Positions 62,828-64,000 of a DNA stretch of 64,000 nt are shown here, piece after piece. A model generated the notes under the pieces. That model made no database searches, was not told the origin of the DNA, and was given only the letters and a program-made list of their open reading frames with translations. This DNA comes from Williamsia herbipolensis (lineage in GTDB: Bacteria; Actinomycetota; Actinomycetes; Mycobacteriales; Mycobacteriaceae): assembly GCF_000964005.1 (NCBI RefSeq), contig NZ_JXYP01000020.1:62001-126000 (forward strand). The letters run 5' to 3'. How positions within the stretch are numbered: the stretch's first letter is position 1; the number at the start of each line of letters is the position of its first letter. Both the position numbers and the translations under genes were made by a program.

Positions 62828-63688
62828 GTGACGAGCCTAGTACCGACTCCGTCGACCGAGGTCGCTGCCGCGCTTCTCGACGACCTGCGCGACGCACGTC
62901 GGGGTGCTGCGGCCCTGCCGGCTCTGCAACCCGACTCCTACGCACGCGACCATGCCGCGTTCGAGCGCCGCTCCGACCAGCGCGGTCTCATCGCCGACCA
63001 TCTCGCCGGACGGCTGGCCGGCCTCGGTGACGGGCCCCTGTCGGTGCTCTCGGTCGGGTGTGGGGACGGCACGCTGGACGTCCGGCTCGCCGAGGGAGTG
63101 GTGCGCGCTGTGCCCGGCCGACCGGTGCGCTACGTCGGCATCGAGCCGTGGTCCGGGAGCGCGGGGTTGTTCACCGCGGAGATGGCCGCCCTGGGCTTCC
63201 GCGAACTCAGCGCCGAGGTGCACGTCACGTCGTTCGCCGACGCAGTGGTCGACGAAGCCTTCGACGCCGTGGTGTTCGTGCACTCGATCTACTACGTCGC
63301 CGACCTCGAGCAGACCCTGCGTAAAGCCCTCGCGCTGGTGCGACCGGGCGGACAACTCTGGGTGCTCAATGCCCCGCGTGCCGCGCTCAACGCACTTGTC
63401 GACGTTTTGGCCCCACCGCTGGACGATCATCGCCAATGGTTCAGTTCCGATGTCTCCGAGGCCTTCCGCGCCACCGGCATCGTCCTCGACGAGGTCTCCA
63501 CGCTCGACGCGCTGGTCGATCTCGCCCCGGCCGGCGACGACGTCCTCGACTTCGCCGTGCAGGCCCGACTGACCCCCGAGCTGCGCAGGCCGGTGCGTGC
63601 GTACCTCGACGCCGTCTCGGTGCCCAGCGCGGACGGAGAACCGCACGTGCCCCATCCGGTCGATGTCTTCGTCGCCACCCGGCACTGA
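62828..63688 (+). CDS. Class I SAM-dependent methyltransferase
   Basis: A 286-residue methyltransferase starting at GTG. The SAM loop is SVLSVGCGDGTLDVRLAE at about 71-88, then the acid of VRYVGIEPWSGSA, and motif IV FDAVVFVHSIYYVADL. It resembles the histamine N-methyltransferase-like group in the SAM loop, but no substrate can be assigned. It is divergent from the dioxygenase/methyltransferase pair, and the three likely belong to one pathway. Confidence 0.83.
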   Translation: MTSLVPTPSTEVAAALLDDLRDARRGAAALPALQPDSYARDHAAFERRSDQRGLIADHLAGRLAGLGDGPLSVLSVGCGDGTLDVRLAEGVVRAVPGRPVRYVGIEPWSGSAGLFTAEMAALGFRELSAEVHVTSFADAVVDEAFDAVVFVHSIYYVADLEQTLRKALALVRPGGQLWVLNAPRAALNALVDVLAPPLDDHRQWFSSDVSEAFRATGIVLDEVSTLDALVDLAPAGDDVLDFAVQARLTPELRRPVRAYLDAVSVPSADGEPHVPHPVDVFVATRH

Positions 63689-63709
63689 CGGGGAAACGCC
63701 CTCTCGGCC

Positions 63710-63727
63710 GCCCGATGGTGGTCGGGC
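63710..63727 (+). terminator. Intrinsic terminator hairpin after the methyltransferase
   Basis: GCCCGA and TCGGGC pair around TGGTGG at 63710-63727, 22 bases after the methyltransferase stop and followed by the T-rich CAGTTGTTCA. A stable 6-bp hairpin of the right place. Confidence 0.45.
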
Positions 63728-63761
63728 TCAGTTGTTCACCAGAAGATGACATCGTTCGCTC

Positions 63762-63932
63762 ATGACGTCCTTGCGCCTCTGGCTGATTGCAGCCGCAATT
63801 TCTGCCCTGACAGCCATTCTCGGATTCACACAGGGCGACACCACATCGGGCGGGCTGTCGACACTGATGGCGATCGCTTTCGTCGGAGCCTGGTGGACTG
63901 ACCGTCGACGACGTACCAGGCTGGATCGATAG
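63762..63932 (+). CDS. Small two-span membrane protein
   Basis: A 56-residue frame with a normal ATG start. Two hydrophobic stretches at about 5-22 (RLWLIAAAISALTAILG) and 30-46 (GLSTLMAIAFVGAWW) suggest two membrane spans with a short loop, and it ends in a strongly basic tail (TDRRRRTRLDR). This looks like a small integral membrane protein with cytoplasmic C-terminus. The ribosome site is weak (AGAAG 16 bases away). Function unknown. Confidence 0.55.
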   Translation: MTSLRLWLIAAAISALTAILGFTQGDTTSGGLSTLMAIAFVGAWWTDRRRRTRLDR

Positions 63933-64000
63933 CAGGACACCGGCCGAATCCGGCTCTTCATGATCGTTTCTTCGTGAGACGCTGTAACAACCTCTCGGTA

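Noticed and set aside
1-64000. CRISPR arrays, rRNA or tRNA genes, integrases
   Set aside because: None could be seen. No regularly spaced repeats and no complete tRNA fold were found on either strand.

Overview
The window is GC-rich actinobacterial chromosome. A mycolate-type cyclopropane synthase, a mycothiol-dependent-enzyme family protein, several enzymes of F420/deazaflavin families, a carboxylic acid reductase and many GTG starts point to a mycolic-acid-containing member of the Mycobacteriales, of Gordonia, Williamsia or Rhodococcus type. The genus cannot be fixed from the sequence alone. I saw no rRNA, tRNA or CRISPR array.

Region 1 (1-31.4 kb) is mostly housekeeping and catabolic. It carries a mycolate-modifying methyltransferase, an SRPBCC/hydrolase pair, glucose-6-phosphate dehydrogenase, cyanase, a GH15 glucosidase, an O-acetylhomoserine sulfhydrylase with a CoA-binding protein, and OsmC. 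A 1365-residue nitrate reductase fused to its own diflavin NADPH reductase follows, then a GAF-GGDEF diguanylate cyclase and a carboxylic acid reductase. A P450 faces a luciferase-family protein across a striking tandem palindrome. FAH, aldo/keto reductase, AurF-like diiron oxygenase and dienelactone hydrolase genes come next, and then dihydroxy-acid dehydratase with a coupled SDR.

Region 2 (31.4-36.6 kb) is a tightly overlapping three-gene operon (large unrecognised protein, F420-type LLM oxidoreductase, rifampin-phosphotransferase-like PEP-utilising enzyme) divergent from a TetR regulator.

Region 3 (36.6-47.1 kb) is the most interesting part. It is a minus-strand biosynthetic cluster: MFS exporter, then an indigoidine-synthetase-like NRPS (A-Ox-T-TE), serine acetyltransferase, an ATP-grasp/cysteine-synthase fusion, a second ATP-grasp ligase and an ArsR-type regulator. 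The last five genes are joined by four successive 4-nt start/stop overlaps. The set suggests that a glutamine-derived IndC-type product, or a relative, is combined with a beta-substituted alanine made from O-acetylserine and joined by ATP-grasp amide ligases. That chemistry is inference.

Region 4 (47.1-51.3 kb) holds a TetR regulator divergent from a Rieske oxygenase and a dehydrogenase, then a secreted sugar dehydrogenase. Region 5 (51.4-58.3 kb) is a decayed accessory island: a doubly broken MpaB-family oxygenase, a truncated ORF, IS1380- and IS3-type transposase remnants, a GAF-ANTAR regulator, a manganese catalase, small hypothetical proteins and about 1 kb of low-GC sequence. Region 6 (58.4-64 kb) returns to ordinary genes: an SDR/HTH divergent pair, YceI, a dioxygenase with two methyltransferases, and a 56-residue membrane protein.

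Three genes (near 29.5, 51.75 and 60.4 kb) look shifted by one missing base. Either the assembly has indels or these genes are damaged.
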